From the NCBI GenBank assembly GCA_013400115.1, contig VXBP01005059.1, forward strand, positions 191 to 64,190: a stretch of DNA of 64,000 bases, in the 5' to 3' direction. A program made the position numbers and the translations under genes. Position 1 is the first letter of the stretch; the number at the start of each line of letters is the position of its first letter. Shown here in pieces: positions 10,556 through 22,900 of this stretch. The notes under the pieces were generated by a model. That model had not been told where the DNA came from. It saw only the letters and a list, made by a program, of their open reading frames with translations, and made no database searches. Source of the stretch: Rhinopomastus cyanomelas (taxonomy: Eukaryota > Chordata > Aves > Bucerotiformes > Rhinopomastidae).

Positions 10556-11850
10556 CTCTCCTGATCCCCAGGACTTAGAAAAGAGAGCGGCTTAGCAATG
10601 ACTTCCACCATCTCCCTTAGCACACATTGGTGCATCTGTTCAGGGCCCATGGATTTGTGTACATCCAGTTTGCTCAAATTATCCCTAATCTAGTCCTCAT
10701 CTCTTGCTTCCACTTTCTGTGGAGTCTCAGCAGTCTAGGACTTGATATCAAGACAGCCCCCAGAAGTATAGACAGAGGCAAAGAAGGTGTTCAGTATCTC
10801 TGCTTCCTCTGTATCCTCTGTCTCCAGGGCACCCACTTCGTTCAGCAGGGGTCCTACGTTGCCTCTAGGTTTAGTTTTACCTGCTGTGTATTTGAAGAAG
10901 CCCTTTTTGTTGCCCTTGACCTCTCTTGCAAGGTTTAATTCCAAGGAGGCCTTGGCTTTTCTAGTTGCATCCCTACAGTCTCTCACCAGAACCTTATAAT
11001 CACCCCAAGTGGCTATCCCCTCCTTCCATGACCTGTAGGCTTTCTTCTTCCTCTTCAGTTTGCCCAGAAGCTCCCTGTTTAACCACACAGGTCTTCTGGC
11101 TCCCTTCCTTGACTTCTTTCCTGTTGGAATGCTCTTTTCTTGTGCTTCAAAGAAGTGGTCTTTGAATGTTAACCAGCTATCTTGGGCTCTGTTACCTGCC
11201 AGTACCTTTTCCCATGGGCAATTGCTTGAAAAGGCCAAAGTTGGCCCTCCTGAAGTCCAAGGTTGTGATTCTGCTAGCTATTCTGTTCCTACCACACGAG
11301 GTCCTGAACTCCACCATCTCATGGTCCCTGCACCCAAGGCAACCCTCAACCTTCGCTGCTTCAGCCAGACCCGCCTTGTTGGTGAGTACAACATCCAGCA
11401 GTACTCCTCTTCTAGTTGGCTCCTCCACCATTTGCATCAAGAAATTGTCACCAATGCACTGAGGGAACCTCCTGGACTGTGGGTGGCTGGTTGAGTGGGT
11501 CTTTCAGCAAATATCTGGGTCGTTAAAATCCCCCATGAGAACCAGGGCCTGTAGCTGTGAGGCTGCTGCCAGCTGCCTGTAGAAGACCTCATCAATTTCC
11601 TCATTCTGATCTGGTGGCCTGTAACAGACACTCACCACAGTGTCATCCATGCCAGCCTGCCTCTTACGTAAAGAGCTACGCTACCACCCTGCCTTGCTGA
11701 CCCATCCCTCCTGAAAAGGGCATAGCCGTCCATGACGACATTCCAGTCATATGAGCTGTCCCACCAGATCTCTGTAATTGCCACCAGATCATAATCGCCT
11801 GACTGGACACAGATTTCTATCTCCTCCTGCTTATTCACCATGCTGCGTGC
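10556..11850 (-). mobile_element. CR1 ORF2 fragment (endonuclease to RT start), lacking its 3' end
   Basis: From the high-coordinate side, minus frames give the endonuclease end (LVAITEIWWDSSYDWNVV, FRRDG), a linker (CRDHEMVEF, TLDFRRANFGLF, KKSRKGARRPVWLNRELLGK) and the RT entry (LDVHKSMGPEQMHQ). It stops abruptly at SGEVP about 50 bases from the sulfotransferase exon. Several frameshifts separate the blocks. CR1s are normally 5'-truncated, so a missing 3' half implies later deletion or rearrangement. Confidence 0.9.
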
Positions 11851-11892
11851 ATGCTAAAATCAGTTTTCTTCCTGACTCTTACTGGGCTCCAC

Positions 11893-12300
11893 TATGGCAA
11901 GCAGAATCATTTAGGCTGGAAAAGACCTTCAAGATCATCAAGTTCAACCATTAACCCAACTGTACCAAGGCCACCACCAAACCCTGTCCTTGAGCACCAG
12001 ACCTATATGACTTTCAGCCATGTCCAGGGATTCTAATTGAAGCACTTGCTTGGACAGTCTGTTCTAAGGCCTGATGACCCTTTCCATGAAGTTTTTCCTA
12101 ATGTCCAACCTGAAGGCCGTTTCCTCTCCTCCTATCACTGGGCACTATAGAGAACAGACCAGCTCCCTCCTCTCTACATCATCCTTTCAAGTAGTTGTAG
12201 AGAGTAAGAAGGTCTCCCCTCAATCTCCTCTTCTCCAGGCTAAACAACCCCAGATCCCTCAGCTGTTCCTCACAGGACACAAAAGGTGTCCCTGAATCCA
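11893..12300 (-). mobile_element. CR1, 5'-truncated ('aaaagaccttcaagatc' subfamily)
   Basis: The antisense 3' end (agaatcatttaggctgg) is followed by the ORF2 tail. It abuts the longer CR1 fragment on its left. Confidence 0.8.
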
Positions 12301-12579
12301 GAAAACATGAAGGAAATTCTTTACTCACCTGTTAGGGTTTTCTGTCTCTTACAGAAAAAACAAAAAAGAAATACCCCAAAAATAAAATTTGGAACAAGGA
12401 AAACTAACACCTTCGGGTTCATATTATTTTCACAGAAGGAGGATGACTTGATCTCTGAAGTGGAAATCTGCCTCTCTGTCAACAAGGAAAGATAAAGCAA
12501 GTTAGATTCTGTATGACTGCCGTAACATAACAGAAGTAGCACTATTTCTCTTGCAGAACTGACAATAGCAAAAAGATCA

Positions 12580-13080
12580 CAGACACACAGAATGTCAGGG
12601 GTTGGAAGAGACCTTGAAATACCACAGAAGCCCTCTGAGCTCATCAAGCCCAGCCCAGGACCTAACATCACCACAATCACTCAGACCAGGACACTAAGGG
12701 CCACAGCCAGGCTGTCCTTCAACACCTCCAGGGATGGGGACTCCGCAACTGCCTTGGACAGTCCATTCCAAGGTCTGATCACCCTTCCCACGAGGAAGGG
12801 CTTCCTAACATCCAACCTAACTCCACCCTGGCAGCTTCAGGGCCTGCCCTCTCATCCTGGCACTGGTTGCCTATTTAAAAAGCCCAACCCCCACCTGACT
12901 ACAACCTCCCTTCAGGGAGTTGTAGAGAGGGAGAAAGTCCCCACTGAATCTCCTCTTCTTGAGGCTAAACATGCCCAGATCCCTCAGCCTCTCATCAGAC
13001 TTTCCCTCCAGTCCCTTCCCCAGCCTTGTTGCTCTTCTGGACCCACTCCAGCCCCTCAAGCTGTTTCTTGAATTCTCATT
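12580..13080 (-). mobile_element. CR1 composite: short tail of one subfamily joined to another copy
   Basis: The first ~30 bases (gaatgtcaggggttggaaga) are one CR1 3' end. From ~12619 it switches to the 'agaagccctctgagctc' subfamily and runs as an ordinary truncated copy (minus ERLRDLGMFSLKKRRFSGDF). Confidence 0.8.
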
Positions 13081-14681
13081 GATCTCACAAGGGCCAAGAC
13101 TGATTCATTTTTCTTCTTTTTCAGAGTTGGTTTGAAGACCAATTTACGTTGTCTGGAAAAATAAAGATGACATTAATAGTTCCATACAGCAACTCCTTGT
13201 TAGAGTATGTGCAGGTGAAAGGGGTTGGCCTTCATTTACCTGAAATGCTGTCATTTGTGGAAGTCTAAGAATCAGGTGAAATCTGTCTGAACTACTTAGA
13301 CTACTTCAAAGTGCAGACTAACTACAAGAGCTAAAACCATCTTCCATAAGTCAGGTCAACGTGATGATTTAGAGGAGCTACCTGAAGGTGAAGTCGGAAG
13401 GTTTCTTCTGAAGAAGTTTTGTGATGGGAGAGGCAAACACAGAGTTACCAACGATGAAAAGCATCTAAGAGCAACCTGAGGAATAGGAGTAAAGAATATT
13501 CTGAGAGCCATTTCCTCAGAAGTGGGACAAGTCACCTGGAAAGGAAAGAGGGGGAGGGAAAATCCGAACCAAACAAAGCGCCTTTGGGCTACATTCAGTG
13601 TCATTACAATTGGAGTAACTTTTTCTCCTATTTCTTCACTGAAGTCTTTTCCAAATATTTGTGATTGTGTTGTCTATTGCAGATATAATTAAAACATACT
13701 TCTATTTGCATTTTACCTCACCCTGCCTTGAATTAAGTGTGATTTAAGGTGGCTGGATAACTACAAGGCATTCCTCAGCAAAGGTGTGGTGGGTCTATTA
13801 ACACAACTTGGTAACACAGCAAGGAATCACAGAACTCAGTGTCTCTTTAGAATTCCCAAAGGGAGGAAAAATACTACAAAAACCTGAAAGTAGGGCATTG
13901 ATCTGCTTTGTTCTGGTTGCACACAGTTGCAGGAGCTTTGTGATTTCTGCCTTTTATTTTCAACTCTGCAAGTGTTACTGCCTGAATCCCACGGGTTTCA
14001 TCAGAAACCATTTTAAAGACTCTTTGCTGGGAGTTACTAAACAGCAAATCAGCCATTAAGAGAAACAATCCTCACTGAACTCTTTCTTGCCCAACCCTTT
14101 CAGAAGGATTTGTATAAGGCAATGAGGTTTTTTGAAGCCTGTCAGTGTTTAAATCCTTCACTGAGTGCTTGGCTGATGTGATGGCCACCTAGCTCTTTGC
14201 CAAATCATGCTAGGATGGTTTACACAGTTCTAAATCCGCTCAAACATTATTGTCTTAATCAACCAAACTCAAGTAAAACTAACAAAGTCAGTTTGCTGAC
14301 ATTCATTTTCTAGTACATAACAACCATGGTAATTACTCAAGCCAAGAGCAAACAAGGAACAGATTATTGAAGAAAACAAGGCCAGCCACCTCATGTGCGT
14401 GAAAGATGGGGAAAAGGCTTGAGGCCATCACAAAACAAGAAATATTTATTGAATTCCAACCATCTCTGTACTACTGATAATTCTACCATCTCACTCTGTT
14501 AATCCATTGTTAAGATTCTTTTCTTCCTCGTAACAAAATCAAAACCAGTTGGATCACATTGTTCAGACCTATGTTTTCAAGTTTGCTGAACATGAAATGT
14601 TCTTTCAATCCTTCCACTTCCTGCAAAAGATGTATGACAGTTTCTGCTGTCAGTGGCTGTCAACATTCCTTGTTTCTACAG
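13081..14681. other. Intergenic, no repeat or gene recognised
   Basis: AT-rich single-copy-looking DNA; only short ORFs. Confidence 0.5.
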
Positions 14682-14810
14682 GCTACACTGGCTACGGAGG
14701 AGCAGCTGGCAGACTACTTGGACATCCCCTTCTGTCTCAGCGATGGCCTCAAGTTCTGCAAGGGCGTTCACAACACTGTCACATGCTTAAGTTATCCGAT
14801 GATTTTTTGA
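14682..14810 (+). CDS. Candidate last exon, unidentified
   Basis: A pyrimidine-rich acceptor (attccttgtttctacag) precedes 42 codons starting ATLATEEQLADYLDIPFCLS then DGLKFCKG, ending TGA. Base use is GC-rich and codon-like, unlike the AT-rich flanks. A second frame is also open, which weakens the case. It could be an exon or a remnant of a retroposed gene. No family recognised. Confidence 0.2.
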   Translation, partial: ATLATEEQLADYLDIPFCLSDGLKFCKGVHNTVTCLSYPMIF

Positions 14811-15284
14811 GTTAAATTGCTTTATCTTCGTTCATTTGACTCATAATTGCTCTCTGCTTTGTGATACTAGACCTACTAGACAATACTACGCATCCCCTGC
14901 ATCTGTTAGCAGTCTGGACTGTAAATGTTTGTACTTTATGTATTTGACACCACAACCACTCACACTTGCCCAACCACCAGCTGTGGTTTTGTAAGGAGTT
15001 CCTTTTCCTTTAAAATTTAAAGGATTCAAAGTCTTTAGGTGATAAAACAAGGTCAGATATAGAATCTCTAGTATTCTTCCAGTTAGGAAATATTTAAGCA
15101 GTCCAAGGGTATTTTAACGATAAAATCATGGGAGTACATAACCTAGCAGATCACATTCAGACTGAAGCTCTCCCTCCTGCCTTGCAGGTCTATTCCTAGC
15201 TCAGGCCCTGAAAGAGCAGACTCTGTTGCCTTGAACAGATATCAGTCTGTCCTTGAAATGTGAAGATTATGTTTTAGCCTAATA

Positions 15285-15546
15285 AATCATAGAATCACAG
15301 AGAGGCTCAGCTTGGAAGGACCTCAGAGACCATCCACTTCAACCTCCCTGCCATTGCAGTGACACCTCTCAACTAGACTTGGTTGCTCAAGGCCTCATCC
15401 AACCGGGCCCTGAACACCTCCAGGGAGGGAGCAGCCACAGCCTCTTTGGGCAATCAGTTCCAGAATCTCTCCACTGTAGCACTGAAGAACTTCTTCCTAA
15501 GGTCTAGTCTGAACTGCTGTCCTTCAGTTTCAAGCCATTTCCCCTT
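15285..15546 (-). mobile_element. CR1, 5'-truncated, head-to-head with the next copy
   Basis: Antisense 3' end tcatagaatcacagagaggc. The minus ORF2 tail includes LGNQFQ-type and WNRL-type remnants. Confidence 0.85.
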
Positions 15547-16172
15547 GTTCTATCACCTTGGCATGAAAGGCCAGTGGCATCCTGGCTTGTGTCAGCATTA
15601 ACATGGCCAGCTGGACTAGGGACATCTTTCTGCCCCTGTGCTGGGCACTGGGGAAGACTCATCTCAAGTTCTGGGGGCAGTGCTGGGTCACTCACTTCAA
15701 AAAAGAGATTGAGGGGCTGGAGCAGGTCCAGAGGAGCAATGAGGCTGGGGAAGGGACTGGAGGGAATGGCTGATGAGGAGAGGTTGACAGAGATCGGGGT
15801 GTTCAGTCTGGATAAGAGGAGACTCAGGGGAGACCTTCCTCTCTACAACTCCCTGAACGGAGATTGTAGTCAGGTGGGGATCAGACTCTTCTACCAGGCA
15901 ACCAGTGCCAGGATGAGAGGGCAGGGCCTGAAGCTGCCAGAGGAGGGTTATGTTGGATATTAGGAAACCCTTCATTGTGCAAAGGGTGATCAGACCCTGG
16001 AATGGACTGCCCAGGGCAGTGGTGAAGTCCCCATCCCTGGAGGTGTTGAAGGACAGCCTGGCTGTAGCCCTTAGTGCCCTGGTCTAGGTGACTGTAGTGA
16101 TGTTGTGTCCAGGGCTGGGCTGGCTGAGCTCACAGGGCTTTTCCAGTCTCAATCATTCTGTGATTCTGTGAA
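15547..16172 (+). mobile_element. CR1, plus strand, with terminal attctgtgattctgtga
   Basis: Plus frames read GAMRLGKGLEGMADEERLTE and GVFSLDKRRLRGDL. After the conserved tail the element ends with the canonical repeat at 16154-16170. Confidence 0.9.
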
Positions 16173-16262
16173 AAATCCCTCTCCAGCCTTCTAGTAGGTT
16201 GCCTTCAGGTACTGGAAGGCAGCCATAAGGTCCCCCAGAGACTTTTCTCCCATAGGCTAAAC
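16173..16262 (-). mobile_element. CR1 internal fragment
   Basis: ctctccagccttctagtagg through cccataggctaaac is antisense CR1 sequence. It lies directly after the 3' end of the plus-strand copy. Confidence 0.6.
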
Positions 16263-18060
16263 AATGATTTATTTCCTATAACTGGAACTGTTGAATCATA
16301 CGAAGTCTTTACACATGGCAGCTCTTAGCCAGGTAGAAAACTACACGTACACACTCTCGTGCAGGTGTATCTATGTCTATATGGACTCTATCTGTGTGTG
16401 CACATATATAACCACACGTGCGTAGCTCAGAAACATTTTCATATCAGTAATACTGGTATATTATTTGCTCCAAGTATACTAACTAGGTAGGCTGATAAGG
16501 ATTTAAAGTCTTTAGGTGATAAACTTACAAAGGTGTGTCTCGAGCTAATTTTTTTGCTAAGACAGACCTTGATCACAGCAGAGTGTATGGGGTGATCGTC
16601 TGCACTCTACTTGGTGATAAGTGGGGCTCTCTGGATTGAGAGACGGAAACTACAGCAGTACTTATTTGTGCTCCTGATACAGTTGAAGTGAGAAGGAAGA
16701 AAGGTACCCGTAGGGCAGCCTAGTGGAAAATCTCTGGAGACAGATAACATTCTCAGTTGCTGAGCCACATTCAGTACTTAAACCCTGTTAATCCCTGCAG
16801 AAGGACAACTGCAAATACAGACATACTGATATGTACATGAGTACATAGAAAGTGAGGAGGGGATGACGTGTAGAAACACACCAGAAACGGGCCGAATCAA
16901 AAATGAACAGGAAAAACAAGCTTGGCTGCATGGAGTTCTGAGCAGGCTAAGCTAACAGGGTTTTGGAAGAAAAACCTTCGCTCACCCAAATTTGCAGCCT
17001 CCTTGTCTCTTCCTCCCCTGGAGGAAGGGAGACCCCAGAAACAGAAGTCTTAGCAGCCGGACCGGCCTGTTCCATGAAGTGAAATGTCCTACGAACTTAG
17101 GAACCTGAAGCTGGCTGCAGACAGCAAAGAGCTAGAAGAACTATCTGATCTGGGTCATTTTGCTGGCAAGGGCCAAAGTCAGACATCAGATCACTTGCAG
17201 CAGCAAGAGCTGTAAAGTGTTTTGTGAGAATGGGTACAACATACAAGGGAGACAACATAAGGTAGACTGGGGAGCACTGAGGAAGAGGTTGTCTGAGGTG
17301 TCCTGTGGACTAGCATGCTTCACAGCAGTGAGCTGGCTGTGAAGGCACTGTTTCCAGCACTGGCACAAACTAAAACTCTTGTTCCCTGACCAGATGTCTT
17401 TCTAGACTCAGCAAAGCAATGCTACCTGCTTCACTGCCATCATTAAACTGCTTGTTATCCTACTTACAGCACCTTCTTAAGGCTTTTAGCTTCTACTTCT
17501 CTATTTAATCCATATCATCTCCCTGTCTTGCCTTTCAAGGGCTTCATTTACCTGTCATTTCTCATGTAATAATAAAAGCTCAGCTTGACTTTCTGATCAG
17601 TCACATTGCTAGACCTTGCTACCATTACTCCCTACGAGCACACGAGTAGCTGCTGCTGACGCCTCTGCTGCCGCCCTTTTTGGAAGAAGTTCCTGAAGCA
17701 CCTACAGAGCATTTTTTACCTAAAATTATGCCCTAAAATTCTCCTTTTCAGGGCTGCCAACATTGGTTTGGTTGCCAGTGTGCTAAAACTGCTAACCAAC
17801 CAGCCCACAAGAAAGTAAGCAAAAGGAAGAGCCAACCTGGGGATGAAAAGAACCACAACGAGGAGAATAAAAAAACAACTGCATGAGAAAAGGGAGCAGA
17901 ATCTGACCGAAAAACCCCCAGAGAGGCAGGAAGCAGCCACCTGAGGAAAAGTGGCAGTTTTGGGGCATGTGAAATAGAAAGGTTGTGTAGTCTGCTCAAA
18001 CTATGCTGTGCAAAAGGAAGGTTGAAAATAGGAGTGAAAAGGATGCAAAGTAGACTTTGC
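16263..18060. other. Intergenic, nothing recognised
   Basis: Includes a short CA/TA-rich patch near 16370-16420 and chance ORFs. Confidence 0.5.
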
Positions 18061-18064
18061 AGAA

Positions 18065-18465
18065 TAACTTCAGTTAGGAAAGATCATCTTGAATGATCAT
18101 CGAGTCCGACATTTGACCCAACACTGCCAAGTCACCAGCAAACCACGTCCCTAAGCACCAGGTCTATGCATCGTTTAAACCCCTCCAGAGATGGTGACTC
18201 CACCACTGCCATGACCAGACTGCTCCAGAGTTTTGCAACCCTTTCAGTGAAGAACTTCTTCCTAACGTCCAGCTTAAACCTCCCCTGCAGCAACTTGTAG
18301 CAATTTCCTCTAGCCCTATCGCTTGTCACCAGGAAGAGGCTGAGCCCATCCTCAATCGAACCTCCTTTCAGGAGGCTGTACAGAGCAAGAAGGTTTCCCC
18401 TGAGCCTCCTTTTCCCTAGGCTAAACAACCTCAGTTCCTTCAGCTGTTCCTTATACGAGAAGGAG
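18065..18465 (-). mobile_element. CR1, 5'-truncated
   Basis: Minus reading gives LRLFSLGKRRLRGNLLALYS, TSDRARGNCYKLL and VVESPSLEGFKRCIDLVLRD, the complete ORF2 C-terminal block. Confidence 0.9.
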
Positions 18466-18519
18466 GAGTTCAAGGAAATCAGTATAGAAAGGAATACACA
18501 AACCTATCCAATAAATGAC

Positions 18520-18613
18520 AAAATTATATTGATAACTAGATCATTATATTGATAATCGTATTTTTTGTTATATTGGTTGTCACTATATTGATTTCTCATT
18601 ATATTGATCACTA
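18520..18613. repeat. AT-rich imperfect tandem repeat (attatattgat)
   Basis: The core (t/c)atattgat recurs at ~18-20 base spacing five times (18527, 18546, 18571, 18588, 18600), with drift between units. Confidence 0.75.
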
Positions 18614-19849
18614 GCTCTCTGGCTTCTCATGTGTCTTACATTTCCCTTCACTATTTTTCTTCTCAGTTACTGTTGGTAATAGCAATGCTGTCCTTCTATT
18701 CTGGTCTAGCCCCTTCATCTCAGTCATCTCTGTGCCATTCTGTTATTTCTGCCTCTCTATATAACCCTGATTCATTCACTCCTGCCATTGCACCCTGAGC
18801 AGCATAGCCAGAACCATCTGTATAACAGCCCCAGTTGCTTCGCATGCAGCCTCCAGGCAATCTCCTGGCTCCTGGTAGCACCCCTCTGCCATAACTGACT
18901 GCAGCTATGATCTCTCCTCTTTTTACACTCCAGTGCCTGCAAGATGTTTCTGCTTGAATTATTCTTTGCTCCCATGCACTCCAGCATCTCCTGTCTTTCT
19001 AATCCAGCTCTTGACCCTCGGTTTCAGGATACAACATTGTTCGCTCAAAGCTGTACCTGTTCTCCTGTTCCCTCCAAATCTTTCTTATTTACCCTCCTCC
19101 AAGGACTCTTGTACGAGTCCTTCTGCCAGTGTTTCAATGCCTGATCCTTTGTAGAAATAACCTCTTCAACCAAAACATCCTGACTCTTCATGCCTAACTG
19201 TGTGCACAGCCTTCTCCCTTCCTGTGTGAACTCAGGCCTCACTCTCTAGTCTCCTCTGTATCGCAGGGCAAGCTGTTCAGCAGAAACGTTGTACTTAAAG
19301 TCTGTTCTTATGAGACATGGTGTTACACCACACTGTGGCACACACAGTATCAAAAATTAAGTTAGGTCATAGTACGGTTGAAGCGGTGCATGAGCATGAG
19401 ATGAGGTATCTCCTGGCTTTTGGCAGCACAGGACTGAACTAAGGGGCTGATATTTCAAACGACTCAATGTCACAGTGCACTCGAAGTTCGTAAGAGTCTT
19501 GCTGGTTCAGTTGCGGACACGAATGCTCAAAAAGTCTGGAAATCTCTTTTCCAGAGCCTGCTCAAGTACCCAGAAGATGGCTAATGGACAGTCAGTAAGA
19601 GGCTCTGAAAAAGGTGGGATTGTTTTGGCAGACAAAGAATTCGAACTCTCACCCTCAAACTCCATGTCTGATTCACTGCACGCTTCCCTCACCTGCTGCG
19701 GATAGTGGGGATCTCACTCCACAGCCCTACTGCATCTCAAGAGCATGCCCATCCTGCAAACTGAGTGTGTCAGGGTGTGTGGGACTTCCTGTTTCTTTAA
19801 AAAAACAAGCTCAGAAAAACTGACAAAGAAAGGTGTCCTCATGGTATCA

Positions 19850-20073
19850 TAACAACCTGCACAACACAAGGGGGAACTTCTTTGCTGTGAGGGTCACAGA
19901 GCACTGGAACAGACTCCCCAGGGAGGTCGTGGAGTCTCCTTCTCTGGGGACTTTCAAGGCCCACCTGGATGCGTTCCTCTGTGATCTGTGTTAGATAGTT
20001 TTGTCCTGCTCCGGCGGGGGGGTTGAACTCAATGATCTCTTTGGGTCCCTTCCAACCCCTAACATCCTATGAT
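19850..20073 (+). mobile_element. CR1 3' end, plus strand, young-looking subfamily ending ATCCTATGAT
   Basis: ORF2 tail (RGNFFAVRVTEHWNRLPREV) followed by gtgttagatagttttgtcct and cccctaacatcctatgat. The tail nearly matches the short insert at 29136-29235. Confidence 0.9.
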
Positions 20074-20618
20074 AACAAACACTGGTAGTGGTGAATCATT
20101 GCACTCCCTTGAGCAGTTTCCTGGTGCTTTAATGGAATAGCTGACAGTGACAGCAGCAGGTCACTACCTTCTGAACAAACTCAGTATCAGCACTGATGAG
20201 ACCTAAGATCATCAGACTCATCTGCACACAGCAAGACAATGGTGAGACTCAGGCCAATAGGATGCTCTTCCTGGCATTGGAGTAGAATGGTCCCTCACAA
20301 AGCTTGTCCCTGCTGTCCCTCTTCCCACCACCAGCATGGCTTGCAGTCTTCCATTCTCTGCACCCAGTTCCACTTCCTTGCACCCGAGCAGTTCTCCAAC
20401 TCTCCATTTCCCTCTTGCTTGGACATACATTTGCGTGGGCACCAGTGCTTTTCCCTTAGCTCCTGCCTCAGATGTGATCCCTATTCTCCAATCCCTCTTT
20501 CCACTCCTCAGGCAAACTTTTAACCCAGTCTCCAGCAAATCCTCCCCTCACCATCAAAAGCCATCCTCATGTCGTTCTTCATCAGCTTGTCCAGCAAATC
20601 CTGTTCTCCAGTCTCACA

Positions 20619-20795
20619 GAATCACAGGACAATACAGATTGGATGGGACCTCGAAAGATCATCTAATCCCGTCCCCCTGCCAGAGCAGGATCACCTAGAT
20701 CAAGTCACACAGGAACATGCTAGGCAGGTTATAAATGTCTCCAGAGAACGAGACTTCACAACCCCCTGAGTAGCCCGTTCCAGTGCTCAGTCTCC
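20619..20795 (-). mobile_element. CR1 3' end, short
   Basis: cacagaatcacaggacaata then gggacctcgaaagatcatct; the copy stops at the WxRA-type block. Confidence 0.85.
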
Positions 20796-22300
20796 CAACA
20801 GCTCACTAGATTTCACCCCAGTTCTACCACTCAGTATTCCCCACGCACAAGCCAGCTCTTTGCTGGCTCCCACTGCCAGGCTCCTCCCTTAGTCACCTCA
20901 GTCAGCCTCACAGCCCCCCACACCAACCACACATCCAAGCTCAACTCATCATATCTGTCTCTCCTTCCGAGCCTCCTACACAGGCCCACAGCTTCTCACT
21001 CTCAGCAATGTGCTCAGCTAGTTCCAGGCCCAGCACCTCAGCTCCCATAGCTATTTCAGTCTCTACCAAACTATAATGACACATTTTCCTTTCCCCCTCC
21101 CACAGAAGTTTTCACACAGCTCATCAAGGCAGTCTCTTCCCGCTGATTTCTTGCTTCGGATCTATTTCGCCACTGATCCCCAATACTTCCTCCCCCTCCC
21201 CAAAATCTTGCTCACTCTTGGCTTGTAATTTCAAATGGGTGGTTTATCCCTCTGAGCCACTTCAGCTGAGCAGAGGTTTCACTGAGAATATTAAAAGAAA
21301 TCCCCTTAACCTCATTTTTCAGAGCCTGCAAAGTACCTGAACTTCTTAGAGGAAAATTCCTGAGATCCATGTGAGATAAGAAGAAAAAGCGAGCACCGTT
21401 TGCAAAACATCCCTGTACAACAAAAAAGCCATCAACTATTTTTGCTTAAAGGCTTTAAAACATCATCCTAAGGCAGATGTCTAACTTGGAAAATTTCTGC
21501 CCAAATGCTTGAAATTTGATAAAATCCTGTGCAGTTACAAATGGCATTGAAAGGAGAAGAGTCGAGAGAAACATTACCCTCAGCAAAACCAGAAAGTGAA
21601 TGAAAGCCTCTTTCTCTTCCTTTCAGGCACCACAATGCTTGTGGCATCAAACTCTTAGTTGTATGTTAAACTCTCCTGTTCTCTCAACAGAGGACACCCG
21701 TAGGGATGAACTAGACTGCCTAAACAATCTTCTGTAGATTCACTTCATCCAGGTCTGATTTCAAAAGCTAAATAACATCTCAGTTTATTTACCGAGAGGT
21801 TTAATGTCCAATTCTAAATGTGTAACTGAACAAACTATTAACACCAACACCCCCTGCAACAGCTGCCACAACTCTGTGATAAAGAAATTGCCCTCTGCAG
21901 GCTTGACTACACTATGAGGATCACAGAAACGTGACAAGAAGCTGACAATTCCACTTTACTCACCGATCGGACAACCTCAGTGGAGCTTTCCCATCCCTCT
22001 GAGCGATGGTAAGAAGGAAATAGAAACACAGATGAACAAAGAGTGCATCGTTCTAATGTCATATGCAGAGGAAATAGGGAAGAGGGTTTCATCTTCTCCT
22101 TACCTGGACTTCAAATCATCTTTACCTGGATGCTTCAAAACCTCGGCACAGATGCTTTCTCAGGAAGCCTCTGCAATGCTGTGTGCATGTGGTATTTGTT
22201 TTAAGTCAACACCCAGCTAAAAGAGGCAGTTGTTTCCCCCTGAATGTTTAGGTGAGTATCTCCAGTTGCACGTTACAGAGCAATGTGCTCTGCCTGTCTC
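20796..22300. other. Intergenic, nothing recognised
   Basis: C-rich pyrimidine tracts and chance ORFs only. Confidence 0.5.
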
Positions 22301-22429
22301 TGGGTGTAACGAGCAGCATTTAACCACTCCCTGCGTATGGTCTTCAGCAGCTGTCAGAGCCTGCCAAGTGCTTCAACAGCAGCCTGCCAAGAGGCTGCCT
22401 GCTAAGCAACCAAGAAGGAGCATGGTTGG

Positions 22430-22900
22430 AAATGTGAGGGTAAAGGTACTTTGGTTGAGAGCAACTATGATGCTATAACTTTTATTATTTTGGATGAGGA
22501 AGAGGAGGAAAGATCAATTCAAACCCAGTGGACTCTATACAAGAAGACTCCAAATACACCCTGGGAACTAGAAAGTAAGTTCTCATGGGAAACATGGCCA
22601 AAGCAGAAGGAATTCAGTAGAGTTGGCAGTTTCTTAAAGAAATGATGTTTGGGGTACACAAACAGTCCCACACAGTAGGAGGATAGGAAGTATGGTCAGA
22701 GCTCAACTTGGCTGAGCAACACAGTCTTCAATGACCTGAAACACAAGAAGGAAATGTACAGAAAGGGGAAACCAGGTCAAATTCCTAGGAACAAATATGA
22801 AAGAAAGGCACAAGATGCAGAAACAAAGTCAGAAAGGATAAAGCACAAATTCAACAGCAAAAAGTAGTGGACAAAAAGGGTAACAAGAAAACCAATCTGA
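22430..22900 (+). mobile_element. Possible ancient LINE ORF2 linker relic
   Basis: A frame reads EGKGTLVESNYDAITFIILD and later, in another frame, a LKHKKEMYRKGKPGQ-like run with KYERKAQD. The order (SDHxxITF block, then KKExYRxWK block) is that of CR1/L2-type ORF2 between endonuclease and RT. Very diverged; tentative. Confidence 0.3.
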
